A DNA stretch of 64,000 nt from Callipepla californica brunnescens (taxonomy: Eukaryota > Chordata > Aves > Galliformes > Odontophoridae). The position numbers were made by a program, and so were the translations under genes. The stretch covers positions 96,813,034-96,877,033 of the forward strand of contig JALIRH010000001.1 of the NCBI GenBank assembly GCA_023055505.1, read 5' to 3'. Each line of letters opens with the position of its first letter. The first letter of the stretch is position 1. Of the stretch, positions 1 to 12,138 are shown piece after piece. The notes below the pieces were generated by a model, which saw only the letters and a program-made list of their open reading frames with translations, had not been told where the DNA came from and searched no databases.

Positions 1-3000
1 GCCCATCACTAAGGTGATATATCTGTAGGCTCATAGAATTTCCTGTTAGCAGCAGGGTATGGCTCTGCATGTGTGCTTTTTTGTGTGAATTAAAGGGAAG
101 CTGAGAGCCATACAAAAGCTCATTTCCCCCTCATCTTCACCATTTGAGCACATTTATAAAGGAAACCTCTGAATGTTCAACATTACACTTACCCCAGTAA
201 TTCTACCATCTTGAGGATGAATCTGACCCAGGAGAATGGGCTTTACACTTGTTTCAGGATATTCTGAATGCTTCTCAACTCAACCTGAAATGAAAGGAAG
301 AAAGAAAAAAAAAAATCAATCCTCCTGCTGCTGACTTCCAAGAGTATGCTGAGGAAAACACTTTTGTGCCAAAATTGTACAGGTCTATGTGTCTCACAAA
401 CAATTCACACATCCTTTACTTTGCCAAGATGGGAGAGGATCAATATCACATATATACAAGGCATGCTATTGTGAGGCTCTTCTTCTGAAGTACTTTGTGC
501 TCTGAGTCAAGAGAAAAATAACAGGAGAGCCCATACCTGCCAGCCAGTTTACTGTGAACATCATACTTTATCCAACGTTGCCAGAAATAGCAGCAACAAA
601 AAGATGTGAATGGAGTCATAATAGAAACAGAGGTCAGGGCTGGAAGCAGAACAAGGGAGCACTACAAAAGCTGCTTAGGGAGGAAGTTGTTTAATTGAGA
701 TGTTCTTCAGGTTTAACAGAGTGAATTTACTAAGAGGACTAAATAAGTGTTTAACTCAGCTCAGCTGAGAGGTGGAATCAATGTTTGTGATATTATTAGC
801 CCTGAATCAAACAGCACAACATTTCTGAAATTAAGTTAATTTCATTCTGTTAAGCATCTTTGATGCTCAATTAAAGGAAACTTTTCTGGGAGCAGAATGC
901 ATAAAAACAGAATTATATTCTGACACATTCCCTCTCCAAACAGTTAGTTGAAATATTTTATAGTACACACATCCTGAGAAAAAGAAGTATATATCTTTCA
1001 GTGTCTCTAATTCTCCTTAATCAACTTTTCATCTCCTTAATCATTCCTTCATACTCTCCCCTTTTCCTGCTCTCAGGCACTGATCCAAAATTCCATCAGA
1101 ATCCACATTCAGCAATTGACAAAGCTCCTGTTGACTCACTCCTATTCATTCATTCATAGTTTTTCATCTGTTCCATTTCCACGGTTCACACACCTCTTCC
1201 TGTGATATCACAGTGGTTTTATCCCACCTCTGTCTAACTCCACTTTTCTTGGCCACATTAATCAGGCTTTACAGTTGTATTTTGTTTGTTTGTTTTTCAT
1301 TCCCTGCCCTGAAACAGAGTTAACAATCAGGCTCAAAAATCTATGTAAAAGCCATCATGCCCACACTCACTATTGTAAGGAGCTTATTCCAGACACCATG
1401 AGATTATCTAAAAGATTTTTAAAATGCTAAAAACTCTAAATATTGCAACTGTGTAAAAACATGGACTTTAGAGTGAGATCTGGAGACTCTATCTCTGGGC
1501 ACATAAAGCTTTCATCCACATCTCCCCATATTCCTTTGGAGAACTTTTATTTTTTATTCAATGATTCATAATTCATATTTGGAAATTCCCTTTCACTACT
1601 AATATTCAGAAAAGAGGCATACTTTGTTTATTGGTTTTCAAGTTTTAATTTGAAGATTTTAACAGAATTCAAGATGACTTAATGTGAGAAACTGTGGAAC
1701 ATTAAACAATTACTCCTCTAAATCACTGAGGTGATCTCAGATATATTAAATACTGTAAGATCCTAAGACACTGCAATAAGAGTCTCACATATAGTATGTC
1801 TAAAAAATGGACCTGGGATCAATTCTGAATTATTACATTCCTCTCCAACACTCATGAGGAGGAAAGAGTGGAAGAACAAATGTCGTATAGCAACATCTGG
1901 AACTATAAGCACTGTGGGCCAAGTCTTAACACGCAGCTTACCAACTTCTATTTGAACTTTTCCATTTAAACTAGTTGGAATTGAAAAATAAAAATTATAG
2001 AAGCTCCATCTCAAGATTTGAAATCGTATCTAATAAATAACTGTGAGGAAAAACTGTTAAAGAAAATAAGGAGAAGAATATAAAGTAAAGAAATAAAAAT
2101 AAGTAGTAAGTTCTTTATTTGTCCTTCTCTATTTTATTTTAAATGAGAAATACAATTTTTCATCAAAATAGCCTGTCTGATTTGGACATTGTAAGATTTG
2201 TTTTCCCCTTGTTAATGCAACAGCCCTCAATCTTGGTGCAGCCTCTGGGTGGAAGAGTAAAAAAGAATAAAAAATAGAAAAAACAATTTTTTGAAAGAGT
2301 AAGAGATAAGATTGGAGAACAGCAAGAAAAGTTAACACTTGCTTGAGGGATTAGCTTCATATAATTCTGTCAAGTCAATTGCTTGAAACTTTTCAGTTGG
2401 TAATTTTTACATTCAAGACACACATTTCTCTAGCTCTACCAGTCAGTTGCCAGGTCATACAGAAAAGAAGGTTCTTTTCAGTGGTATCTCTTTAATTTAA
2501 CAACTGAATATTAGCCACCCCAAGAATCTGTATTACATATCAAATGTATGACATAAAAATTATGTATTAGGGAAAAGTACTCCACTGGCATTGTAAAGAA
2601 AAAGTGTAAAATAAATAGCTAATACGTTGCAGTCTGTTTAAGGAATACTCATGCTTTCCTCATGAGGCAGCTGCCCCTGTCAAGCTGACTTTGTTGTGCA
2701 TTCTTCTGTTCCACTTGGGGCATGAGCACATAAACAAACTCCTAAATCCTCTTAACATACAAGAGAAAAAGGTAGAGGTGCCCAAGGGCATTCGAACTGG
2801 TCATCAGTATTTGTCAATAGCAGCAATTTGGGTCTCAAAAGAATTTATATATTGGCTCACCCCCTATCTGCTCAGCAGAATGAGAAGCTTCATTATATTA
2901 AAAATGTGCTTCAAAAGAAAGGAACTAAACAGTCTGCCTGATTCATAGCACTTGAATGGATACTAACCACTGTTGCTTTCTGTATGAGGGACTGGGAGCA

Positions 3001-3421
3001 CCACACCACTAGATGTTGCAAAATATTGTTTCTTAAGGTCTGGCCTCAAAGTGCAACCTGCTTTAGTGCCTGAGGTACACAGTGTCCTAAACAGTACACC
3101 AGGAGAACTATGTATACTGTGGGATCTTCAGACAGTATCCAGAATAACAGCTGCTGTAAATGTCTATGCTGGGAGGGAGTGGTGTTGAGTTAGCCAAAGG
3201 AGGTACAACTGCAAACAAGGTTATCTCCAGCACTTAGGGTATTTGGGAGTCATTTGTCTCCACTCATGCTTTTCAACCTGAAACTCTCATCCGGTATTAG
3301 GCAGCAAGGTTCAGATCTATAGTAATGTGAATGTGATTCAGTAGATCCAAAGACAGGGACCCCAATTGTTATGCATAAAATGAACTAGGGATTTCATTGT
3401 ACTGGACAATGATATGTTCAG
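1..3421. other. Unique A+T-rich non-coding DNA
   Basis: I see no gene, recognisable transposon or strong tandem repeat here. The open frames present (the longest about 85 codons) have no recognisable domains and start in ordinary A+T-rich sequence. Short A-runs occur near 305-315. The stretch reads as old neutral or intronic vertebrate DNA, but I cannot exclude short exons that only transcript evidence would reveal. Confidence 0.6.
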
Positions 3422-3551
3422 TGCCTGGTTAGATGGGGACACAGTCAGCATGATCTAGTGGTTGGCAATCCTGCCCATGGCATGGGGGATGAAGCTCAAT
3501 GATCTTTAAGATCCCTTCCAACCCAAGTCATTTTATGATTCTGATTCTGTG
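3422..3551 (+). mobile_element. CR1 LINE 3' end, 5'-truncated
   Basis: The segment reads like the terminal part of avian CR1. It has a GATCTAGTGG box, then a 'CTGCCCATGGCA' box, then 'GATCTTTAAGATCCCTTCC' with 'AACCCAAG', and ends in two imperfect copies of the CR1 terminal octamer (ATTCTGATTCTGTG). CR1 copies are usually truncated at the 5' end during target-primed reverse transcription, and this one retains only about 130 bp of 3' UTR and ORF2 tail. Divergence from the family pattern is moderate, so it is not a recent insertion. It has no coding capacity. Confidence 0.88.
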
Positions 3552-3980
3552 AAACTCACCCATGTCTGATTTTCTGTTACTTCGTAGAGATTTTGTGCTT
3601 TGTGATTCAGTAACTTAAAGCCCAAACAACTCCAGAAACCTCAATAAACTATTACAGAATATACGTAATCTGGCCCTTGGTCATATTTGTGTAATAAATG
3701 AATTTCTATCATTTTTAGTGAAGGACACATTTGCAACTATCTCCAAAGCCTCTCATTAAATAAAAGGAAAATATGATATCCAATAGAGAAGATCAAAATG
3801 AACTTCAGAACTGTTGGGTTGGAACCATACTGAGCAGAAAATTTTGATTACAGAGCTAGTAAATTCTGTCAGTCTTTATGAATATTCAAACAGCCTCCCC
3901 AGATGTATCACCACTGCTCATGTTCTCCAAAAGAGCTTCAAAATTTTTGGTGGCTCACACTGCTGCTTGTGCAACCATAC
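3552..3980. other. Spacer between two CR1 fragments
   Basis: No gene is visible. The 3' half (about 3810-3980) contains a GGGTTGGAACC motif and may be badly decayed upstream sequence of the next CR1, but I cannot align it convincingly by eye. Confidence 0.5.
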
Positions 3981-4047
3981 CCGGGAATTGGAGCCAGATG
4001 GTATTTATAGTCCCTTCCAACCCAAGCCATACTCTGATTCTATGACC
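3981..4047 (+). mobile_element. CR1 LINE 3' terminal remnant
   Basis: A very short CR1 tail is recognisable from the block 'AGTCCCTTCC' followed by 'AACCCAAGCCAT' and then 'CTGATTCTATGA', the family's 3' terminal signature on the plus strand. Only the last 60-70 bp are clear. It lies about 430 bp downstream of another plus-strand CR1 tail. The two could be independent insertions or pieces of a rearranged locus. Confidence 0.75.
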
Positions 4048-6234
4048 AGCATTGTTTATCCATGCAGAGTTTCATTTGCTAAATTGAAGTTGTAAGTGGC
4101 ACTGTCTGGAAAATGCAGAGAGAGACAGTTAAAAAAAATAGTGCTTCCAGGAATGAAACAGAAGAAAATTGAGGACAATATACTCTTCAAGAGAGTCCAG
4201 TTTTTGCTCCCTTGGAATTAACTGTCACACTCAAGAACTCAGATTTCTGCAGACATAGCTTTCTCTCCAGAATAAACCATAACAAAGGAACATATCACTA
4301 ATCTGGGTGTATCTCTGAAGACTCCATTCAGGGAGCAGATAAGTGAATTTTGTCTAAAAGTCATATTATAAACTGTTTGTGGTTAGAAGAAGAAAGCACT
4401 TTGGAGCAGGATTACCTAGGAAATGACTTTTATTGATATATTTAGTATCATTAAAATGTACCAAGAGGTCTTTAGTATCATTTACTTCTTTTGAAAGCAA
4501 CTACAGGCCTTTCAGCAAAAAATATTTTTTTTTGATTAAGTAGTTAGGCTTGAAATAATCCAATATATAGCCTAAGCCCTATTAACAGATGGTAATAATA
4601 GTGGCAATATCTAAAAAACAAACTGCTGTCTTCTGTCAGTGAATTCCTTATGAGTTAGGTGATTTTGTCTCTTGGTCACTGGACAGCATAGCAGATTTGC
4701 CCCACTATGGTTCAAATTGGGAGCCACCAGTGATCACCCAGATCAAATTGGAATCTCCCACCTAGGGAGAAGAATTTATTATCAGCTTCCTTGGGAGGAA
4801 CTTGTTGAGGGTAATATTCAGCCAATGGGATGTACAGAACCAGCGCACCTACTTGCTGTGCTAAATTACTCTTCTAGATTATCTTTCAGTTGTGGGCACC
4901 CTGGTTCCCTGAAAACAACTACATACCCAGTGGAATGAATTTGTAAAATCCCTGTGATACCAAAAAATCTGCTTTTGTTAGTCTTATTATTCTATGTATA
5001 ATTTGCCATGATGCTAGGGCAAGGGTTATTTCACTGAGATACTACAGACAAAGAACTCTTTGAGGACTATGATTGTATTTTGAATTAAACTATTATGTTA
5101 CTTATTATTCAAAGGAGTTTAATTTTTTCTTCAGTGAGTATTTCTATCCTATCTGCATAAAATCAAAATATGCTCTGCTATCGCTGGGATCAAATCAGTG
5201 TCTGACTTACATCAAGATAGTTAACAATCTTCTGACTCTGCTTTCCATCAAACATAATGGTGAGGTATAAATTATTCAGCTCCGTAATAAACCTTTCCAG
5301 CAAGTTACAATCATTTTTCCAAATCAGAAAAATATCACTGGTGTGCCATAACCATTACAAAAATTGTTTAAATTTCTTTAGGGTGTATAACAATTCTTCT
5401 TTAAATATCCTCATTTCAATCACAGGTCTTTTCATCCAATTGAGAGAATTCTCTTATTAGTTTTTGTACTAATCACAACTATCAAAAGCCATTTGTCTTA
5501 TTTTGGGATTTTGGGTAATACTTACGCAGTACGTATCTGCAATGGAAATTAGGTCACTAATGATTTTTGTCTATGTGGGATATTTGAATAATACTGTTTC
5601 ATATATTAATGCTACTACATAAGATGGATTAAAAATAGGCCAAATTTCACTGAAGTCAACTGAGACTGCTTTCAGTCTGGGGTGAACAACAGTACTGTGG
5701 TCTGTTCCTGTGTCTTAACTGGACGTGCAGACTCGGTGCTAATTGTCACACAGTAAAAGCAGCACTCTGATTGGATTTGCAGACCAAACATTACAAATCT
5801 GTGGGCCAATGTGGTGAAATTTTAGTACTGATTCTTTACCATTTATATATTTATACAAAGCTGTATTTCTGGCTGAGGGAAATAAGTGCAAGAGTTAGCT
5901 ATGTTTGAAATTGCAGAAGGCTGTCATGCAGCTACATAGTACCCGTTTTATGACACAGCTACTCATCATCTGGTCTTCGTATTTTTACTGTTTCTCTCTG
6001 AAATATTCAGGCATCCGGAGTCAGGCCTTCAGAAATCTGTCAGGACATTTATATTAAATGATGACATAAAAAAATTTCATCATACTTCTGAAATTTATTC
6101 TCTTGACTTCTTTGTCTTCCCTTAGTATTGCAAATTTATGCCCTGTCAGCTGAAGGATCTTGAAAGCAAGATCCTTTTATTTTGTAGCCATTAATAGACA
6201 GATTTAACTCTAGAATAATCGAATATATATACAT
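4048..6234. other. Unique A+T-rich non-coding DNA
   Basis: Nothing recognisable as a gene or transposon. Two CCAAT-type motifs occur near 5770-5815 (in CTGATTGGATT and GGGCCAATG), but with no CpG enrichment or downstream open frame I do not call a promoter. Confidence 0.55.
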
Positions 6235-6266
6235 ATATACTTTTACAAGTATATGTATGCATATAC
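6235..6266. repeat. Two overlapping short A+T hairpins
   Basis: Two perfect inverted repeats lie side by side and overlap: ATATACTT / AAGTATAT around a TTAC loop (6235-6254), and GTATATG / CATATAC around a TATG loop (6249-6266). They share the arm GTATAT, so the two foldings are mutually exclusive. They sit at the end of an alternating TA/CA-rich run and most likely reflect microsatellite-type evolution. Confidence 0.7.
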
Positions 6267-6940
6267 AGTGTAATGAGTCTACTGGTTGAATGGAGAGAAA
6301 TAGTAACATTTTACTGTATCTGAAATACATGGAGTACGCTTCCATTTATTTTTTGGGTGGATCATCAGCCATCTCTTCTAATGCCATCTACCTCAGATTT
6401 TTCTTGAAGAGCTGTTCCTTCTTAATCCCTGTATTTCCATTTCTTTACCTCAGAGGTTTCTCCTCACTGGTTTCCCTCTCTGACATGTCTGACTTCCTTG
6501 TTACAAATCTGAATGTGTCCCAGTCTCAATATTCCTTTCATATGTTTTTTGCATCTTATGTTCAACTTCTCACTAATTTCTTTTTATGTCCACATAATTC
6601 ATCCTTTACTGTAGATTTTACAGGCTACTTCAAGGCATCCTTATGTTCTCCTAGCTTGTCTTTAGACAGTGGCTAATTGACTGCCCTCTTCCCGAAGAGC
6701 ACTTTGACCATACCCCGAATAAGAAACTGATATTTTGGTGGACAGTCATGGGACTTTGTCAGCTCTTCTTTCTAAATCAGTTGTGTCTGACCACATTAAT
6801 TTTTATCCTCCTATTGCAGTAATGAGATTTAGGTATCGATTACATTCTATCAACATATATTCATACCAAATTCATTTGCAACTGAAGCTCCATAGATATA
6901 AAGGAAATTGTATTTTATTTTGACTTGCACTAGGATGACA

Positions 6941-7145
6941 CCTACCCCTACCCCTACCCCTATCCCTACCCCTATCCCTACCCCTATCCCTACCCCTATC
7001 TCTACCCCTACCCCTACCCCTACCCCTACCCCTACCCCTACCCCTACCCCTACTCCCACCCCTACCCCTACCCCTACCCCTACCCTACCCCTACCCCTAC
7101 CCCTACTCCCACCCCTACCCCTACCCCTACCCCTACCCCTACCCC
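6941..7145. repeat. (CCCCTA)n hexanucleotide array, G4-prone
   Basis: About 205 bp are built almost entirely of CCCCTA units (TAGGGG on the minus strand). The array is internally structured. The left part alternates CCCCTA with CCCTAT/CTCTAC variants, giving a 12-bp higher-order period. The right part carries two CTCCCA-type variants about 50 bp apart, suggesting a local duplication. One unit has lost a C near 7081. The minus strand has well over 20 consecutive G3-G4 runs separated by 2-3 nt, which satisfies the usual G-quadruplex pattern many times; the plus strand could form i-motifs. The unit differs from the vertebrate telomere repeat TTAGGG. The frames through it encode only Pro-Thr (plus) or Gly-Val (minus) and are repeat artefacts. 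Confidence 0.97.
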
Positions 7146-8640
7146 ATGACTAATTCGCATGTGTTAAATTGACAACTTCTCTAAATTCACAGTAGACTCT
7201 TTGTTAGATTAGAAAAAAAAAAAGACTTGAATAAACCCAGTATGTGTCTTCATAAATATTAGAAGTGTTGTAAAGGGAAATTCTTTATCTTTTATCAGTG
7301 TTATAGAATAACTGCAGAGCCAGTGCATTTCATAGCATAGGGACAAGGATCACAACAGTATGAATGACTTGAATTACCTTGGGTATTTTCGTAGCTGTAA
7401 AGAGATTTATTCCTTATTGCTGGAAGGTAATACTTGTGCTGAAAAATGGGACACAATGCTTAATTGAATTTTTTTTTTTATGTACATAAAGGCTACTTTA
7501 CATTTCTTAGAACTGAATGGCATAACAGTGCTTCAATACTGAAGTACACAGAGTGCTGTCACTTACTGTTACTACAGGGGAAAGTACTGAAATAATCTTG
7601 CACATAATGAATGATCATGGGGATGTTCAAATAGGCAGAGGGAAACAGAGATTTCAGTCAACATTATAGATGCATAGCCTTTGTCCCATATAGGGCTAAT
7701 CACATCCTCATATTACAATTTTCAAAGTAATTTCTAAGACTTCTGACTGTGAATCCGTAGACTCTATGTACAAAAGATGTTCTTTGTATCAGTCTTGTGA
7801 AGGGAATATACAGAGATTTTGGTAAGAAACACAGACAGGTAGAGGATACAAAGGCATAAATTCCTAATTTTGTAAATACTGGATGGGTTGTACATATTCC
7901 ACGTTTGCCTGATTACTGTTCCTATTCTTTGTGAATAGGTCTTCCCTTATCAGGCTTCTGAAGCTACAGTCTTGATAGTCTAGAAAGACTATGACATTTA
8001 AAATTTAGAAGCCTAATACAGTAAGCTTGATGTAATTCTTTGTTACTCAAGTCATTGTGACTACTGTGAATATTTCTTGTATCAGGCAGTATTGATAGAT
8101 CTCATGTCTTCAGAAACAGGAACCCTTTGGATACTAATTTGTCAGGAAGAGTGTTCATTTAATTACCAAAGTAGTAGAACAGAAAACAAGGTCTAGTACG
8201 GCATCAGACGCATATCTGCTGAAAAGAGGACAGGAAAGCTGTACATCAATCTTTCCTGTTTTCATAATGAAAACAGAAAATATATTTACATATTTCCATC
8301 TAGTATTGACATTCTGAATCACAAGACAACTGTTTTGAGTTTTGTATTCCTAAAATCTGCTCATGTTCTCTAAGACAAAATATACAAATTATCCATATGT
8401 CTAAACATAAGATTATGTGATTCCATGAGTATGTTTTCAACCCCTAAGCAGGATGTAAAACAGAATCAAAATAGTAAAGTACTGTCTATATATTTATGCA
8501 TCAAAATAAGTAGTAATTTCTGTAAAGGGGTAAACACCATTTAGCACTGTGTTGTTAGGTAAGTATTCTAAAATGTTATTTTATTTTCTGAGGGAAAAAA
8601 AAAGAATGTGTCACCAGATGTATTGCAGTTTGCTGTGGTT
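7146..8640. other. Unique non-coding DNA
   Basis: No gene or recognisable repeat apart from short A- and T-runs near 7212 and 7470. Confidence 0.55.
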
Positions 8641-8693
8641 TATTTTTTTGTTTGTTTGTTTGTTTTTGTTTTGTTTGTGTTTTTTTTTTTTTT
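8641..8693. repeat. (TTTG)n / poly-T microsatellite
   Basis: A T-rich run made of TTTG units grading into a 13-nt T tract. It could be a decayed poly-A tail of a minus-strand retrocopy, but no retrocopy body is recognisable beside it. Confidence 0.9.
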
Positions 8694-10452
8694 AACTCAT
8701 GAAAAAATTAAAATGCATTCACCCTGAAACTTTTTCAGGTTTACTCTAGGAAGTACTGGGTGAGATGCAGATAGCAATAGCAGTAAAATAGTAATAATGA
8801 TAATGCCTAAGGAGTGCTCTAACTCAAAATATGCAATGAAATATTCTTAGCATTTTGGATTAGAACACTGACAGTAATATTATTACTTTCATTTGCCTCT
8901 GATGAGTGTTAAAGTATAATGTATCACAACACATAGACCAGTGAAGATAAGAATGCACATTATTATATAGCACAGATAGAACAAACAGACTAGAAAAACT
9001 CTCTGAAATACAGTTCAGGTATTCAGAGATTTTCAGAATAAATATTCTTCAAATTTCACAGAATTCTTGGTAAATGTAAAAGGGGAAAGTTTCATAATCA
9101 TACAATCAGATGAGATTTTTAGTCCTAGTTAATCAGTTCTTGAACTGAATGTGCTACTGATAAAAAGGATTATTTTTTTCTGATATGCACATGTAATATT
9201 TGAGTTATAAAACCAAGAAATAATATACTTTTTACAGCATCATGTTAACAAATCGGTGAGCTTTTTTGCTAGTGTTTGCACCTTGAGACAAGATTTATAT
9301 TTACAGACTAACTTTACTTAATTGTCCTTCTATTAGGAATTGCAAAAGAACTCTGAATGTTTAGGAGGTGAAATAGTATAGATTAATTTCAATATGTCTG
9401 TGACTACTAATCAAATGTGATACTTAGAGCAATGTCTCTGTAGATAGAATTGGACTGATTTCATTGTATAAGTACCATCATTTCTTCTGTGACCATGCTT
9501 TCACTGTGAATTTCAAACAAGTTTCAAAAATATTGGAGCAGTTTCAGTCACATAATTTAATCAGATCTTAGATTTAACTAAATAATATTCATCATTCTTG
9601 TAATGTTAATGCTATCGCCACTAATTATGTTAACTGGTGGACTGAAGTAGCCCTCTGACTGTTTCTGGAGACAAAAAAAGACAACTTCTATAACTTCATC
9701 CTCAGCAAGGGTGGATTCCTGCATCAGTTTGAGCAAAGGCAACGGAGGCATTCAGGGCACAGAAAGAGCAAAATTATGGCCTGAAGAAAGTGCAGGTGGA
9801 AAAAATGCTGCTATAACCATCGTAACATACATAATTTCTATTGACAAATTATGTATTTGTTTAAATGTACAGAGAGCTGTATGTGCAGGGCTGGAAGACA
9901 CTGGTGACCTGTACCTTCAGAAGTAGTCCTTGAAGGCTACAGCACAAAAAATGCCATTACTCATCTGTATTTATCATAGCATATGTAAGGAATGGGGCCT
10001 AGCTAGGTCATATATTTGATTGATACAGCACAGACAGGTATCTTATATGTCTGTCTGTCATATATGTGAGCTACTTTAGATATTCTGATGACCAGATTTG
10101 GGTGTCTAATTTAGCTAAGATGAATGGGTATGTTCACCTAAATTTGGGTGAGATTGCCTAAGATTGGGCACCCTGAGAAATTAGTGGTTGCCCACATGCA
10201 TCTTTGGAAACATACTAGGACAACATGATTAACTTCCAAGTTGTCAGTGGGTTTACATAGCATGTCTGTCAGCCATATAAGAATACCTTGGACAGTCTAG
10301 GCAATCTCATGAAGCAATATTTGTGTTCAGGTGAGCAAGTAAAGAAACTTACATTTTTCTTATTTTTCCCCTTGGGTTAAAAAATTCCAGCTCCACTTAC
10401 ACCACTTACACTATGTCCAATAATTTAAATGGTTCCCAAAGATAAATTAATT
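8694..10452. other. Unique non-coding DNA
   Basis: No gene seen. A 71-codon frame at 9711-9926 has no recognisable domain, and I treat it as chance. Confidence 0.55.
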
Positions 10453-11020
10453 TAGTTGTGGTTTAACCCAGCAGGTAACTAAGCAGCACACAGCTGCTTG
10501 CTTACTCTCCCAGCCCCTCCTAGGGGGATGGGGAAGAGAATTGAAAGGAAAAAGAACAAAATAGAACTCACAAGTTGAAATAAAATCTAAGACAGAAAAG
10601 GATGAGGGGCAAAAAATGATAATAGTAATGATACATATGTATATAAATAAAGCAAGTAATGCACAATGTAATTGCTCTACCACTCACTGACCAATACCCA
10701 GCCAGTCTCCAAGTAGTGGCTGCCCCAGTTCCAACTCCCCACTGTTTTTCAGGTTTTTTTGTGTGATATCATATGGTACAGAATATCCCTTTGTCCACTT
10801 TAGGTCAGCTGTTCTGGTTCTGTCCACTTCCAACTCCTTGTGGTCCCCAACTGCCCTCACTAGCGGGGCAGTATAAGAAGCAGAAATGTCCTTGGCTTTG
10901 TACAGAACTGCACAGCAACAACTAAGACATTTGTGTGTTGTTTTCCCTGAAGACAAAACATGGCATCATACCAGACACTATGAAGGAAAAGCCAACTCTG
11001 ACCCAAGTGAATCAAGGATG
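10453..11020 (-). mobile_element. Avian endogenous-retrovirus-type solo LTR
   Basis: About 570 bp closely follow a widespread avian LTR whose sense strand here is minus. Read on the plus strand, the segment opens with 'GTGGTTTAACCCAGCAGG' and has the GGGGATGGGG and CATATGGTACAGAATATCCC blocks. It ends with the CATACCAGACACTATGAAG block, which is near the LTR's own 5' end. The minus strand thus runs from a U3-like start near 11020 to a terminus near 10453. No gag, pol or env remnant flanks it on either side, so it looks like a solo LTR left by recombination. Most CpG sites and a clear TATA box are gone, implying age and weak promoter potential. The family name (ERVL or ERVK type) is uncertain. 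Frames within it are not genes. Confidence 0.85.
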
Positions 11021-12097
11021 AAAAAAGAGATATACTTTAAGAGGATATTTAAGTGCTGTAAAATGTAGAAAGAATTTTCAAGTGTTCCCGATTACCCATC
11101 TTCTACTGAAATTAAGAGATGTCACTTCTGATTTTGAAAAATTCAGTAGTCCTTGTCTGTATCCTTAGGCATCTATTAAAAATCCCCAAATCTGTTACAA
11201 AAAGTCAGGATCTAGAAAACAGTCTAGAAAAAAGTCAGAATCCTTCTCAGTTAAACTACAACATAAACACATTGGCTTATAAATGTCAGTATTTTTGACA
11301 GTAAATTCAATTCAAAATACTTCAAATGGTAGAACATTTTTCATCTTTTTTTTGTTGTTGTTTGTTTGTTTTAGGAGACACAAGATTCTCTAGAATAGAG
11401 ATGCACTAATGGATCATCTGAATCCTTCAGAAACATCAGATATCCTTCAAAATATCCTTCCCCTGCTTTCCACCCACACATTCATTCTGATGAAGCTGTG
11501 TTTAATGGTTAACATAGTGCAACTGTTAAATACATCCCTGCCTGGCTGAAGCCCTGTACGACAAGTTAAAGCTCCAGGGACATTCTGTATCTTGGAATTA
11601 TATATGGATCCAAAATGGAAGCCCAATACAGCCTTAAATGTAACTTCATGAACATAATGTCCTTATAAGTCAGCAGTATTTCTAAACTTTTACAAAGGGA
11701 AAACATCACAGTCAAATTACTGGAACCATTTCTATTTTCTTGCTTGACTATAATGTTAGATGTATACATTATTTATTAATGGAGAATGGATTTTTCTTTT
11801 GATTAAATGCTACTGTTACTTTAACAAACAGATATGATATCCCCAAGCTCTCAGTGTACAGGGAATTTTGTCCATGCATACCATGCCAATGGATTGTCAG
11901 TAATGGAAAATGACGGAGTGTGGAGGGGAAGGGGCTTTGTTGGAACACCCTTACTTTTATGGCAATGTACTAGCTACAAATGCTTATCTCAAAGGACTCC
12001 ACCTTGCTGTAATTGCAACATTTTGTCTGAAACTATAAAATATTTTTCTCCTTGTCAAACCCATGGAGAAAAGTTCAGTGTTTTAGTGCTAGAAAGG
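11021..12097. other. Unique non-coding DNA
   Basis: No gene visible. A T-rich TTG/TTTG run lies at about 11347-11372. A 96-codon frame at 11834-12124 ends in the adjacent A-rich repeat and has no recognisable domain. Confidence 0.5.
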
Positions 12098-12138
12098 AAA
12101 CAAAACAAAACAAAACAAATATAGAAAAAAAAAAAAAA
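12098..12138. repeat. (AAAAC)n and poly-A run
   Basis: AAAAC units followed by a 14-nt A tract. This could be a retroposed poly-A tail, but the upstream sequence resembles no retroposon or retrocopy that I know. Confidence 0.85.

Noticed and set aside
5765..5815. Pair of CCAAT-type motifs as a promoter
   Set aside because: There is no CpG enrichment, TATA box or downstream open frame, and such pentamers are common by chance.
6941..7145. Interstitial telomere sequence
   Set aside because: The unit is TAGGGG, not TTAGGG; no run of true telomere repeats is present.
6850..7153. Gly-Val and Pro-Thr repeat 'proteins'
   Set aside because: They are translations of the (CCCCTA)n array.
10447..10956. 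Two minus-strand frames of 78 and 90 codons
   Set aside because: They lie wholly inside the LTR, which is non-coding.
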